64,000 nt of DNA from Effrenium voratum (lineage: Eukaryota; Sar; Dinophyceae; Suessiales; Symbiodiniaceae): contig CAUJNA010003057.1 in assembly GCA_963377175.1 (NCBI GenBank), positions 90,001 through 154,000 of the forward strand. Reading direction: 5' to 3'. Shown here piece by piece: positions 48,801 to 57,996 of this stretch. Position 1 is the stretch's first letter; every line of letters starts with the position of its first letter. The notes beneath the pieces were generated by a model. The model had not been told where the DNA came from, did not search any database, and saw nothing but the letters and a program-made list of their open reading frames with translations. The position numbers and the translations under genes are program-made.

Positions 48801-51800
48801 CCGTCCTCTGCCTTCAGGGGGGCCGGTCCAAGCTGATCTCGACGACGTCAGGATCACTCATTGCACCTTCCTCGACTCCAGAGACGAGGTCTATCGCGAC
48901 TCCCGTGATGTATATGCCAGCGGCCATCGGGTTAGAACACACAAGTTCTGGACCGGGGTTACCATCCTCTTTGACAAGGGCTGCGCGCCCAAGAGGAGGC
49001 GTCCCTCTCCCAAGAAACCGCTCTGCGAAGATGTGTCTCAGTCCTCCAAACGCAAAGAACGTCCCTACACCGGGACGGGGAAACCCAACTCCATCTCGTC
49101 CGATGATTGGCGAGCCATGTCGCTCACTGCGCGAAGGATCTATGTCAGCACTGAGAGGGAGCTTGAGGTTCAGAAGTCTCGCTCCAAGTCCGGCGACGAT
49201 CCCCCTGGCGCACCGGCCACCTCCAATAAATCACTCCTAATTGAATTTGCATGCGAAGCCGATTCCGCACTTTCCGCCACGATGTTCGAATTTGGTGGAG
49301 ATGCCATTCGCGTGCACAAGGACTCCTTTGATATCCTTAAGGGCAAGGATGTTAGGAGGCTGATCGAGATCGTTAGGAAGAATCCTAAATGCGATCTTTG
49401 GTCTTCTATTCCCTGTGGACCTTGGAGTACTTGGCAATACGTCAACCTTTCTCAGTACGGACCCGAGTTCGCCGCCGAGCTTAACGACGCTCGAAGACAA
49501 TCCCAAATCATGTTCGCGGCCTTCATTCGAGTTTCTCGTGAAGTGCGGAAGGGTGGCGGACGAGTTGCCTATGAATGGCCACGTCATTGCCTTGGATGGT
49601 CTCAGCCCTTCATGAGAAGGTTTCTTGACGATCCTGAGATTCTCACTGTCAATATTGACGGATGCGACTTCGGAATGAAGGACAAGAACGGGACGCCCAT
49701 CCGGAAGCAGTGGAGAATCGCCACGAACTCTCCCGACCTCGCCGCCGCGCTCGGGGGCCGAACATGTCATCATGAAAAGGGGTTTGCGCACGCCAGGATT
49801 GAGGGATCCCTCACTCCGCTCACTGCCCTCTATCCGAAGCAGATGTGCCAGACAATCATCAAATCCTGGTACAAAGGGAGGACTGAGAGATCTACGATTC
49901 CTGTCGCTGTCGCCGAGCCCAACAACCGCGCTGCGTGGAAAAGAGACCCCCATGCAAGCTACATCCATCCTCTTCGGGAAGGGGTCGCTGTCCCAAATCG
50001 CGGGACTCCTGAAAGCGTTTCTCTGGATGTTCGCTCGGCCGATGATCACATAGTCCCCGCTGGCGACAAAGCCACCATCGGGACTGGCTTCGCCATCACC
50101 ATTCCCGAGGGGGTCTACGGGAGAATAGCCCCCCGCTCTGGCCTTGCTGCCAAGCACAACATCGGTGCCGGCGTTATTGACCCCGACTATACCGGAGAGA
50201 TCAAGGTTGTAATCTTCAACCATTCACACAGCGACTTCCTCGTCAAAAAGGGAGACAAAATCGCGCAACTCATTCTTGAACGCGTCTCTATTCTTGAGCC
50301 CGTCATATGCGTGCAGAAGCCGCGTGCCACCGAAAGAGGGGGGCAAGGATTCGGCAGCACTGACAAAGGTGCCCCCGCTGCATCTGCTACTTTCCCATCA
50401 CATCTGTGGTCCTCCACCGGAAACACCGAGTGGTTTGCCATGCCTCGTGGGGCCGATGGATCCGGTCACAGTCCATTCCTCGGGCTTCCTCCGTTCAGCG
50501 CCTGCGTCGCTCGCCCTGTGCCTCGAAAGGAGGCAAAGCTCAATCCCAAGGCCTTCGCCGCCCTAGAAAAGGAGTGGAAGAAGCTTAGGGATCTTGGCTG
50601 TTGGGACCAATCCAGGGTGCGTGAGTGGCGTGACGTCGCTGCTGAGGCAAAACGAGAAGGGACCAAAGTTCATGTCGGCCGTATCTTTGACATATGCGTC
50701 GAAAAGAATCACGAACTCGGCGAGGATGACCCGAACAGGAAGTTCAAGGGCCGTGTTGTCTTCGAGGGGTGTCATGTTAGGGACGAATCCAATGCCTGGG
50801 CTCTGTTTTCCGAAATCACTTCGTGCCCTGCCACCATGGCGGCGGGAAAGGTTGCTGATGCATACGGACTTTTGCCAGGAAACTCGCTTGAGGTTAGCGA
50901 CGGAGAATCCGCGTATACGCAGGCGTTGCTCGGCGGAACCAAGACCTGGATACGCCTTCCCCGTGACCAATGGCCGAAGGAGTGGGAGAGCATGCAGGAC
51001 CCTGTATGCCCCCTTGTTCTTGCGCTCTATGGACATCCCGACGCTGGAGGTTTCTGGGAGCAGCACTGCGAGACCCAACTTAAAAAGGTTGGCTTTGTGC
51101 CCATTCCCGACTGGCCCAGCGTTTTTCGTCACCCGGCACTTGAGACCTTTCTCGTAGTCTATGTTGACGATTTCAAGCAAAGTGGCCCATCGGCTAACCT
51201 CGCCGAAGGATGGAGACTCATAGGTTCCGTTATCAACATGGAGGAGCCCTGTCCTCTCAAGAGATATCTCGGCTGCGAACACGAATTCAGATCAGCCACC
51301 GTTGATGGGCCCTTCGATCCGAGGACTGCTTGGACGGTTGGACATCCTCCCTCAAAGCCTATACCCGAGATGCGTTTTGGGCCGGACCGAAGACCTGCTG
51401 CCGACGCATGTCGCGGCAAAGCCAAGATCAACCTCATCAAGTACAACGAATCTTGCTTCATGCAAGCATGTGTTGAACGTTACCTCGAACTATGCCAGTC
51501 GAAATTTCCCAAGGCCCTTCAGACTGTCGAGACCCCTTTCCTCGACGAGAGCAAGCCTGAATTCGACGAGAACCCGGTAAACCCGGAGTTTGACAGACTT
51601 GTCGACCAGAAAGAAGACATCGAGATTATCTCTGCCAAGCCTGGCGTCCTAGGCGACGCAGCTGCACAAGTCTTAATGAAGATCTTGTATGGTGCTCGAA
51701 TGGGCCGTTATGATTTAATCCGACCTGTGCAAGCGCTTGCCAGCAGAATCACGAAGTGGAACCAATTGTGCGACAAGAAGCTTCACAGGCTCGTGTCATA

Positions 51801-52860
51801 CATTAACTCCACCATTGAGTTGCACCTCTATGGATGGGTTGGCGATCGATCTGATATGATTGAAGTCGTCACCTACTGCGATGCTGATCTCGCTGGTGAT
51901 CGAACCGACGCAAAAAGCACATCCGGGGTCCTCGTGTGCCTCGTTGGCCCCCGCACCTACATGCCCATCACCGCCGTGAGCAAGAAGCAGACATCCGTAT
52001 CGAAGTCTACTCCCGAGGCCGAAATTGTCGCCCTCGATCACGGCATTTCTAAAGAGGCCATGATGCTCGCCGCTCTCTGGCACTTCGCCATCGGTCGCGG
52101 CTCCTCTGACTCAATCGTGTGTAAGTGCAAAATCAAATATGACGCTTCGATCCCACAACCCATCAGCGTCCTTGAGGACAATGAAGCCGCATGCAGAATA
52201 ATCGTCACAGGCAACAACCCGAACATGCGGTACATGTCACGTACCCAACGGGTTGATATCGCGTGGCTCAATGAGCGATATAATGACAAGATATTCCGTT
52301 TCGTAGCATGCCCTTCGGACTATCAGGGAGCCGACATCCTCACCAAGGCGTGTGTCGACAAGATCGTATGGAGCAAAAATCTCCACACCCTTGGGATGTT
52401 CAAGCAGGGGTTTCTGCAATCATATCTCTCCCATCCCACCCAACCCGTGCATATTCCCCCTGCCGCTCCTGCTCTTCCACCAATCAGGGGGGTTCGCATT
52501 GAATCCGATCATGACTCAAAGTTCAACGCCTTCATCAATGACGCCAACATCTCAGATTGCAGGATTTCAATCACCGAGATTAGGGCGTCTGAGAATGACA
52601 GCCTGACCGTCGTCATTGACTCATCTGTGTTACCACTCCTGCCCCCTAAGCGCGGGCACAGAGTCGTAAAAATCGATCTCGATGATGGAGGCACCGGAGG
52701 GATCTCTACGTATCCTGGGTTAAAAGGAAAAAGAGATAATTTTGCCGTGTTCAATATTTTCCTTCATGCCCGGATTCCTGCAAAAGGGATTGGTCCAAGA
52801 TCAGGAGGTTTCGACAGAAGTGCGACGCGCTTACTGCCTCTACTCTTGCCTTTGCCCTGA
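45787..52860 (+). CDS. pol: element 2 Pol polyprotein
   Basis: Open in the -1 frame from 45787; the first in-frame GTG is 45925. Domains in order: protease LADTGC (Asp at 46537); integrase zinc site HMMTHL...CSHC (about 47120-47170) and catalytic D (ADTMV, about 47255), D (HTDQA, about 47440), E (IIENK, about 47535); GVFLGYRFEPGG (about 48304); methyltransferase-like domain (about 49225-49860: LIEFACEADS, SIPCGPWSTWQ, YEWPRHCLGW, PIRKQWRIAT); dUTPase (about 49975-50370: APRSGLA, GAGVIDPDYTGE, KKGDKIAQLIL, GGQGFGST); RT (about 50520-51290, YVDD at 51160-51171); RNase H (about 51870-52360: YCDADLAGD, STPEAEIVALD, LEDNEAA, GADILTKA). dUTPase motif 1 reads TPESVSLDV, weaker than PGSAGLDL in element 1. 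A one-base shift near 52787 cuts off the extension, which continues at 52791. Confidence 0.93.
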   Translation: MRGAGRYPQASPGISIACPATKCESGGLTGALSDKTPGRSPPADAQVWSRTDHRACMFQGPTGGGPDLQHVVWRRTVSIPDGRVIQDLPITSHTSRNRMFCPIGFTGDVKTTFWSYTDPVKRAAWNASMRPNVYNDDRSPTVQINDSAMIEYIVVADNNLMKQISHISQKSRNPSYTHSGEFKNASKITIERQSEKAILRALSMQEQVAIDQEGEYLESKPIRRRMMYRASRMSSTPSAPGHERSIRWLADTGCPIDLVGLNELSAGEQSLVKKTGRTHALQTANGTASTLGSIAADMQDIDEVIDAHVMQNTPSLISIGKRCMEQGYTFTWPAGELPVLQGPDGKEIVLDVLNNVPYLPASRCNFSSPVTDQYPDVPAVPAPSALSGDVIQGATKDMPSTSEGHPGSPDPDPPASDPNEDAVELEGHGPLRSAEDWRADALTLRHMMTHLPKNPFCSHCQRAKMENVRLFRKKGAAGHGAEDFGDLVTADTMVLQGLRDRGINGEADAIVFYDLATSWIDVMPVMSRSDANTVDAFNRFAGPQNDIKMMHTDQAKELVSACKELRWIHEWSTPGMPKTNGIIENKVKLVLHGARVLLRQAGLEARWWPYATKYFAVARNIENRGGGSAWSKRHAPLPFNGKLLPFGCLVDFFPVAPKPRRVEKGGIKNAPEDQNKPADDDYWSKDEENECVIRIHRTPRKKLFDPRGSNCPIDVDFLADETLTIIKYLNGENDSIQSTTWRNLSDHRDDQSQDWIGETYFQVDVHALEKWGETSKEGAPLSDDDYEPMSAEEIEEALRDCDYDPLADFAEEESSIAPAVPGEEHDHYKAPKFAPVAKPGVFLGYRFEPGGKWKGDYYVADLEHFQAGVVRPSIHQVKQIYHNAEEPYVFPLLKAYEARTREIASYKHDRLSNPDHFSGKNLPREDESFSFDEGRFDHEDDEDDRQNRRQNADFDNVPETDLIDRHVSDGSSPDKRDDYWVRFEEERSWHRYHVKARKDFFGDDTRPLPSGGPVQADLDDVRITHCTFLDSRDEVYRDSRDVYASGHRVRTHKFWTGVTILFDKGCAPKRRRPSPKKPLCEDVSQSSKRKERPYTGTGKPNSISSDDWRAMSLTARRIYVSTERELEVQKSRSKSGDDPPGAPATSNKSLLIEFACEADSALSATMFEFGGDAIRVHKDSFDILKGKDVRRLIEIVRKNPKCDLWSSIPCGPWSTWQYVNLSQYGPEFAAELNDARRQSQIMFAAFIRVSREVRKGGGRVAYEWPRHCLGWSQPFMRRFLDDPEILTVNIDGCDFGMKDKNGTPIRKQWRIATNSPDLAAALGGRTCHHEKGFAHARIEGSLTPLTALYPKQMCQTIIKSWYKGRTERSTIPVAVAEPNNRAAWKRDPHASYIHPLREGVAVPNRGTPESVSLDVRSADDHIVPAGDKATIGTGFAITIPEGVYGRIAPRSGLAAKHNIGAGVIDPDYTGEIKVVIFNHSHSDFLVKKGDKIAQLILERVSILEPVICVQKPRATERGGQGFGSTDKGAPAASATFPSHLWSSTGNTEWFAMPRGADGSGHSPFLGLPPFSACVARPVPRKEAKLNPKAFAALEKEWKKLRDLGCWDQSRVREWRDVAAEAKREGTKVHVGRIFDICVEKNHELGEDDPNRKFKGRVVFEGCHVRDESNAWALFSEITSCPATMAAGKVADAYGLLPGNSLEVSDGESAYTQALLGGTKTWIRLPRDQWPKEWESMQDPVCPLVLALYGHPDAGGFWEQHCETQLKKVGFVPIPDWPSVFRHPALETFLVVYVDDFKQSGPSANLAEGWRLIGSVINMEEPCPLKRYLGCEHEFRSATVDGPFDPRTAWTVGHPPSKPIPEMRFGPDRRPAADACRGKAKINLIKYNESCFMQACVERYLELCQSKFPKALQTVETPFLDESKPEFDENPVNPEFDRLVDQKEDIEIISAKPGVLGDAAAQVLMKILYGARMGRYDLIRPVQALASRITKWNQLCDKKLHRLVSYINSTIELHLYGWVGDRSDMIEVVTYCDADLAGDRTDAKSTSGVLVCLVGPRTYMPITAVSKKQTSVSKSTPEAEIVALDHGISKEAMMLAALWHFAIGRGSSDSIVCKCKIKYDASIPQPISVLEDNEAACRIIVTGNNPNMRYMSRTQRVDIAWLNERYNDKIFRFVACPSDYQGADILTKACVDKIVWSKNLHTLGMFKQGFLQSYLSHPTQPVHIPPAAPALPPIRGVRIESDHDSKFNAFINDANISDCRISITEIRASENDSLTVVIDSSVLPLLPPKRGHRVVKIDLDDGGTGGISTYPGLKGKRDNFAVFNIFLHARIPAKGIGPRSGGFDRSATRLLPLLLPLP

Positions 52861-53153
52861 ATGCTATTCATCACGAGTTTGGCATTGTTATTGGATTTGG
52901 TGGTGACCTACCCGGACTCTGCGTTCAGAAAATCCGTCAATTTATTGATGACCATGACCTATACAGATCTAATCTCTGCAGTTGCCAGGTTGGAGCTTGT
53001 GGTCACGCCACTGTTATTACCGTTGCCGTGAACAAACGGACTAATGACCGATTACGCTTTGTACCCTGCTCCATATCGCTTCGAAACGGGAAGGATGATT
53101 TCTCTTTTCACGATGTTGCCTGGGAAAAGATTTTCGATGAAATTTTCGGTTGA
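52791..53153 (+). CDS. pol: element 2 Pol C-terminal extension, shifted frame
   Basis: From TGG 52791 the frame reads WSKIRRFRQKCDALTAST for 120 codons to TGA at 53151-53153. Element 1 has WSKIRRARDQVEQCQSC at the equal position in its intact pol frame, so this is the true end of Pol, lost from the main frame by a one-base deletion near 52787. No family recognised. Confidence 0.75.
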   Translation, partial: WSKIRRFRQKCDALTASTLAFALNAIHHEFGIVIGFGGDLPGLCVQKIRQFIDDHDLYRSNLCSCQVGACGHATVITVAVNKRTNDRLRFVPCSISLRNGKDDFSFHDVAWEKIFDEIFG

Positions 53154-53668
53154 TGTGTTCGATCTCTGTTGAACCTATGCACTCATGTTGCTCGCCATGC
53201 AGTGTGGGATGCTTCTAAGCGTTTACATGTCGCTTTTTGGCTCTCCCAGCTGACCACGACTTCCTCGGAAGTCAACATCGGCAAGCGACGCACATTACCG
53301 ACCACTTCAGGACCATATGGAACTCCCCTACACGCGGGGCTTTGACCTTTGTTTATTCTTGATGTACGATTCATCATTTGATCTAATTGAGCTCCTCTAT
53401 CTCTTTATTTGTGTGAGCCTGAGTGTTGCACGTAGCCGCCCCGCCTCGCGCTCTGGGCCGCTGCTGCGACATTCCCTGGCCCGGGTGACGTGTCCTAGAC
53501 GGACTTTCCACCCCGGCCTTGGCCGCCGTTCGGCTGCTGGTGATCTTCACCACCTTCACGCACCGCTGCTGTGCGGCCGTTGGCGCTCTCCATCGCCTTC
53601 CTGCACCGCCGCCGGCGGTCGCCTTGAACCACTTCCTACTTCCGCTACTTCAACGCGGGTTCTGTGAT
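53154..53668 (+). other. element 2 pol-ORF3 spacer
   Basis: 515 nt without a convincing gene. The ORF3 frame is open upstream to about 53519 but has no ATG there. Pyrimidine tracts before AG occur, as expected if ORF3 mRNA is spliced, but no site can be fixed. Confidence 0.5.
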
Positions 53669-55780
53669 ATGGCTTCCGCGGAAAGCGGGTCGATCACAAG
53701 GGCTGGGGCTGAGAAAAGCCTCCCCACACCTCCCAGCGCATCATCGCTGCGGTTTCCCTACCTTGTCACCGGCCGCGTAAAAGCCGTGGCCAACATCCTG
53801 CAGAACAGCTTCAACGGCTGGGTTTCCAAGCTCAACGGTCGCGCGGCTTTAAAGGCTGCCCGTTTGAGCGATGTGATCACCGGAGAGCAGGTGGAGACTA
53901 TGATCAATGGTCTCGTCAAATGCGACGGTTACGATTCCTTTCCCGGGGATGTTAGGACTAAAATCCTAAATTACCGAAGAGGTAGGGCGGCCAACATCAT
54001 CGCCCTGCTCAAGGATTCTGGTTTTGTCGCCACCGAGCACAATGCCCTGACCGCTGCGGCAATCCTGTGCGATGCGATCCCCGTCCGTGGCTCTGCCACC
54101 CATTACCTCCCTGATGCCCGCATAGCGCCGCTCGGGATTGATGAGGCGAATGACGTCGACCCAGCAGTATATCCCTGCTGTCGGCCATCCGGAGGGGGAT
54201 GGTCTTCGTCCATCACGAACGCCGACGCGAACCCCGAGAATGAGGTGCTTCCTAGCCTGAACAGGCCCAAGACCTCTCATCTGACTACGTACGACCAGAA
54301 CGCCCTCGAAAAAGAGTGGATGGGTTGGGGAAACCAAATGTTCAGGAACGTCATCCTGACCGTGTTCCCGGAATTCGCCCTCACATGCATCGATTCTGAC
54401 GTTCCGACTATACCGTCGGTGTTGAAGGGCCTCCTGCCTATGAGCACAACCGGAGTCACTGGTATCCTCGCCGCAATGGCAGCGGGATGGGGGCCTCCTA
54501 CATATCTGGAGGAGCCAACGATCAAGGCCAACGCCCAGGTGCTTGTCTTCTACGATCTTTGCTTTGCATCGCGCGGGAAGACCAAGAAGGGCTCGTACAT
54601 CACGGCGGATGAATTCAGTGCCCAACTAGACATTCTCCGGTCCACTGACAGCGGGCCGCGAAAGGGATCCACCCCGAAGATCCAGTTCCACTGCCCGTAT
54701 GGGGAAAGTGGTTACCACATCCCCATCGCCACCATGGTCGAAGAGGCCACACGGCTCACTCATGACCGCGAGAAAGCGGTTGGAAGGGAGGCCATGGAGT
54801 ATGACACCTGCATCTTTGCGACCCGCCTCCATGACCTGGCCGATTGGGATGAGAAAAAGCAGGTGTCGGTCATCAAGAGCAACGCGCAAACCCTCATCCA
54901 CCTCACCCTGGAAAGGCTTGAGTCCGTGAGGAGGGCTGGATCGAATGTGGTGATCCTCATTTCGGTTGCGTCATGGCTTCAGCCCGCTCGTAATACCAAC
55001 ATGCTCGGCGTCATCACGACGTTCATCAAGGCAGCAATGAAGAGGAACCTGATCGTGGTTCCTGCGGATTTCGCTTTCTGGGGCGACCACTGTGTCGGTA
55101 GTTCCGGCGCCCCCGCGAACAAGTACAGAGCTGCGGTAGCGCTCCCGGCACTCGCCAGCGCGGCCGTGGACATCTCGTGGACGCTACACCGCGTCATGAG
55201 TACGACCAATGCTGCGAAAACGTTGGGCATGCTGTACAAGAAGACCATGTACCCACCCGACGAGGACGCGAAGGTGAAGGCGGAGAAGATTCTCCAGACC
55301 AAGGTCTGGGATGATTCACTAACTTACTCCACCGCCCCGTCAGCGAAGATCGCCGGGACAGATAGCTCTGGCCAATCGCTTGACGTGGAGATGACTGATG
55401 CGGCATCCGAGGTGACGCCCCCCGCACAGGTGGCGGCTCCCTCTGAGGCGAAGGCCCCAGCCCGTCAGGCCGAGCCCAAAGGCCCCACACCGAAGACGAT
55501 GTCGCCACCGACGCGCCCTGTCTCGCCACCGAAAGCCTCGCCCGCCAAGGCAAAGGGGCCCATTGACATTAGAAGTGTCCCCAAGGCCCCTGTCCCTACC
55601 GTGCCCGCAAAGGGTGGCACGCCAGCTAGATCGCCGGATCCCGGTTCTACGGCTACCAAGGGTGCCCCTCCCGCTCGGGCGTCGAATACCCGCACTTCCG
55701 GGGTAGTTCGCCGGTTCCCGAGCCTGCTGACCCACCAAAGGCCCCCCGTTGGGGGGGCCCATTGCCCAAATCTGTGCTGA
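53669..55780 (+). CDS. element 2 ORF3, region A
   Basis: 703 codons from the first ATG in the open frame (GATATGGCTTCCGCG). It matches region A of element 1 ORF3: NYRRGRAANIIALL and TAAAILCDAIP, then a stretch with alternating strands and helices (CIFATRLHDLADWD, NVVILISVASWLQPARN, LIVVPADFAFWGD). The last pattern is reminiscent of a Rossmann-like or SGNH-hydrolase fold, but no catalytic GDS motif is seen, so the function is unknown. It lacks the ADP-ribosyltransferase-like insert of element 1. A Pro/Ala-rich linker follows. The frame is lost between 55705 and 55780, next to C and G runs. Confidence 0.8.
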   Translation: MASAESGSITRAGAEKSLPTPPSASSLRFPYLVTGRVKAVANILQNSFNGWVSKLNGRAALKAARLSDVITGEQVETMINGLVKCDGYDSFPGDVRTKILNYRRGRAANIIALLKDSGFVATEHNALTAAAILCDAIPVRGSATHYLPDARIAPLGIDEANDVDPAVYPCCRPSGGGWSSSITNADANPENEVLPSLNRPKTSHLTTYDQNALEKEWMGWGNQMFRNVILTVFPEFALTCIDSDVPTIPSVLKGLLPMSTTGVTGILAAMAAGWGPPTYLEEPTIKANAQVLVFYDLCFASRGKTKKGSYITADEFSAQLDILRSTDSGPRKGSTPKIQFHCPYGESGYHIPIATMVEEATRLTHDREKAVGREAMEYDTCIFATRLHDLADWDEKKQVSVIKSNAQTLIHLTLERLESVRRAGSNVVILISVASWLQPARNTNMLGVITTFIKAAMKRNLIVVPADFAFWGDHCVGSSGAPANKYRAAVALPALASAAVDISWTLHRVMSTTNAAKTLGMLYKKTMYPPDEDAKVKAEKILQTKVWDDSLTYSTAPSAKIAGTDSSGQSLDVEMTDAASEVTPPAQVAAPSEAKAPARQAEPKGPTPKTMSPPTRPVSPPKASPAKAKGPIDIRSVPKAPVPTVPAKGGTPARSPDPGSTATKGAPPARASNTRTSGVVRRFPSLLTHQRPPVGGAHCPNLC

Positions 55781-57996
55781 CTCCGCCCGGGAAGGACGAG
55801 AGCAACTTCCCGCGCCTCGCTACGTCTGAGGCATCTCGCAAGGCTGCAGCGGCGGCCAAGAAGAAGGCTGAGGAGCTGAAGAAACCAGCAGGCAGTGAAA
55901 AGAAGGACGTTCCCGCGCTCCCTACCATCGAGGAGAAGGATGATGACATGGATGTTGACGCTGAGATAGCATATTGGCGTGGCACGCCGGTAGAACCGGC
56001 CGCCCCCGCCACTGCCCCCACTCCTGCCCCTGGAGGTGCGCCGCCCGCGGCGCCAGTGGCCAGGCCGGTCGGTCTCAGTGGCAGTGGTGTGGAGAGCTTT
56101 GAAGACCTCATGGAGACCCTTGATCAGACGACTGATGATGTACCAGACGTCGATTCCTATCCTGCTGCGTCAATGGAAGTGGGGGGGAGCACCGGATCGG
56201 GGGGGCTTCCGACAAAGGAGGATCTCTCAGAGTTCGATGAGGTTGACCCCGATGCCCGCACCTCCACCGGGGACCCGGGGGTCTCCGTTGAGGGATATAC
56301 CATCACCCCCGATGGTGAGTATTTTGATCCCGACTCGCAGGAGACCTTTCAGACGCTTGAGGCATGGAAAGCTCAGCGGAGATCGTCCCGACATAGGGTC
56401 GTCCGGGCTAGCGCCACGGAGTCGACGGACCCGGTGCACGGTGGACTTGAGGAACCCGAAGAACGGAATCCCAACTACTATGGCGACGACACGGAGCCGA
56501 AGAGAGGATCGATCCCCCTTGACGAAGCATTCACCCGGCCCGACAGGTTCGTACTTCATCACATCGCCGCTCGAGAGAAAAATTTCGAGCCGATCGTGGC
56601 CAGCTACGCAAACAAGGCGAGGAACTCGGACCAGGTGACTAAAGAGCAGGGTGATCAATCGAGGACGCTGAACGCTGCCATTCCCAGTGATCGCCATGGG
56701 CAACGTGAAATGGCCAAACGCGCCACGCTGGTTGACTGGGCCCACGCATATGCGGACAAATGCACTGTGCATGGCCCCAGGCAACTTCAGTATGTCCACT
56801 TCGGAAAGGAGGCCACGGATAGAACCGAGGCTGACGAGTGGACGAAGGTCATGGAAACGATCGTTCCCCCTGAGTACCCGCCGGAGATTCGTGATCAGAT
56901 TGACTCCAAGTTCGTAACCCGAAAGGGCGAGTCCGGCGACCACCACACCGGCATCTTCGGAAAAGCCAAGCAGCCGCTTGGGAATTCCAACTCGTACCCA
57001 AACAGGACTCGGTGCGATGCAATGGTGCACGACGGAACCCGACTCGGGATGGTCGATTCCAGGAATGGCGAGGTCATTCCCATGGATGACGTCTTTTGGA
57101 CGGCAGAGTACATGAACGCCTATGACCTTAACTCCCAGCTCTCCGCGGTCCGTGCCGGCCTCGATATGGCTTTGGCGACCGCCTGGAGGATGGGGCACGT
57201 GCGGCACGTCCACCCGCACGTGGCCGGTGCCGTGGCTGGGTTGCAGAAGATCAGGACGCTCTATGACTGCCTCCACGCCGCTCACCGCAAGACCCGGCTT
57301 GGTTCGCTGCCCTTTCACCAGATCGTTGGTGAACTTGATCGAGTCGACGACCGTGGCAACAAGCTGGAGCCGAACATCCCTGACACATGGCGAACCACCG
57401 CGCTCAGAGGGGAGTACCCGGACTGCCTGGCGCAATCGGTCGCGCAGGTCTTCCGATCCATGTGCGGCCCTTTGGCCATGTCTGGATCACGAGAGGATCG
57501 GGCGGTTATCATTCGCAGAGATGAATCCGCCTTTACCCGTGGTGACAAAATCATGGGCATCCCCTGGCCGGCTTATCGACGTCCTACAGCACGTGAGATC
57601 AAGGAGGCCAGGGAGAAGGCGGAGAAAGAAGGTCACAAACCCGGTGATGACGTCGACATGAATGAACCCCGGGACAAACCGGTGGTGACTGGAGAGGAGG
57701 CAGCGGGAACAACCGCCACGGAGGCCTCCGACCACAAGAAGGACGACCCTGTTCCGCCTGCTACTCAAGCCCCTAACGCTCCTGCCGAGCCCGCCCATCC
57801 TCCTGCGGATGCGCTCCCTAGCCAGGCCATGACACTGCAGGGCCATTCGCCGCGCCCAGGGACCTGCATACCGGTCAGTTCATTTACGTCGCTGCACGGA
57901 GGAGGAGAGGGCCATGCTGCCCACGACCATCGGCTCACAGTTCGAGGCGGAGCGTGCTCTGGCCGAGCTGAGGACCGTGAGTCGCGTCGTCGGTGA
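55762..57996 (+). CDS. element 2 ORF3, region B
   Basis: Continues ORF3 in the next frame (GGPLPKSVLTPPGKDESNF); the apparent start is not a true start. An acidic, Pro-rich first part is followed by the conserved block at about 57120-57500: MGHVRHVHPHVAGAVAGLQK, FHQIVGELDRVDD and AQSVAQVFRSMCG, matching element 1 TGYIHPQMAAAIAATEK, FNEIVGRNLLDG and AREVEDVFRSYCA. A second linker follows. Homology leaves this frame near 57870. Function unknown. Confidence 0.8.
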   Translation: MPKSVLTPPGKDESNFPRLATSEASRKAAAAAKKKAEELKKPAGSEKKDVPALPTIEEKDDDMDVDAEIAYWRGTPVEPAAPATAPTPAPGGAPPAAPVARPVGLSGSGVESFEDLMETLDQTTDDVPDVDSYPAASMEVGGSTGSGGLPTKEDLSEFDEVDPDARTSTGDPGVSVEGYTITPDGEYFDPDSQETFQTLEAWKAQRRSSRHRVVRASATESTDPVHGGLEEPEERNPNYYGDDTEPKRGSIPLDEAFTRPDRFVLHHIAAREKNFEPIVASYANKARNSDQVTKEQGDQSRTLNAAIPSDRHGQREMAKRATLVDWAHAYADKCTVHGPRQLQYVHFGKEATDRTEADEWTKVMETIVPPEYPPEIRDQIDSKFVTRKGESGDHHTGIFGKAKQPLGNSNSYPNRTRCDAMVHDGTRLGMVDSRNGEVIPMDDVFWTAEYMNAYDLNSQLSAVRAGLDMALATAWRMGHVRHVHPHVAGAVAGLQKIRTLYDCLHAAHRKTRLGSLPFHQIVGELDRVDDRGNKLEPNIPDTWRTTALRGEYPDCLAQSVAQVFRSMCGPLAMSGSREDRAVIIRRDESAFTRGDKIMGIPWPAYRRPTAREIKEAREKAEKEGHKPGDDVDMNEPRDKPVVTGEEAAGTTATEASDHKKDDPVPPATQAPNAPAEPAHPPADALPSQAMTLQGHSPRPGTCIPVSSFTSLHGGGEGHAAHDHRLTVRGGACSGRAEDRESRRR

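Noticed and set aside
55020..55090. SGNH hydrolase assignment for ORF3 region A
   Set aside because: The strand-helix pattern is suggestive, but no GDS block or catalytic Asp-His pair could be identified, so no function is assigned.
56227..57435. 402-codon minus-strand frame (and similar ones at 49237-50223 and 58000-58680)
   Set aside because: Shadows of conserved sense frames whose homologues in element 1 fix the coding strand.
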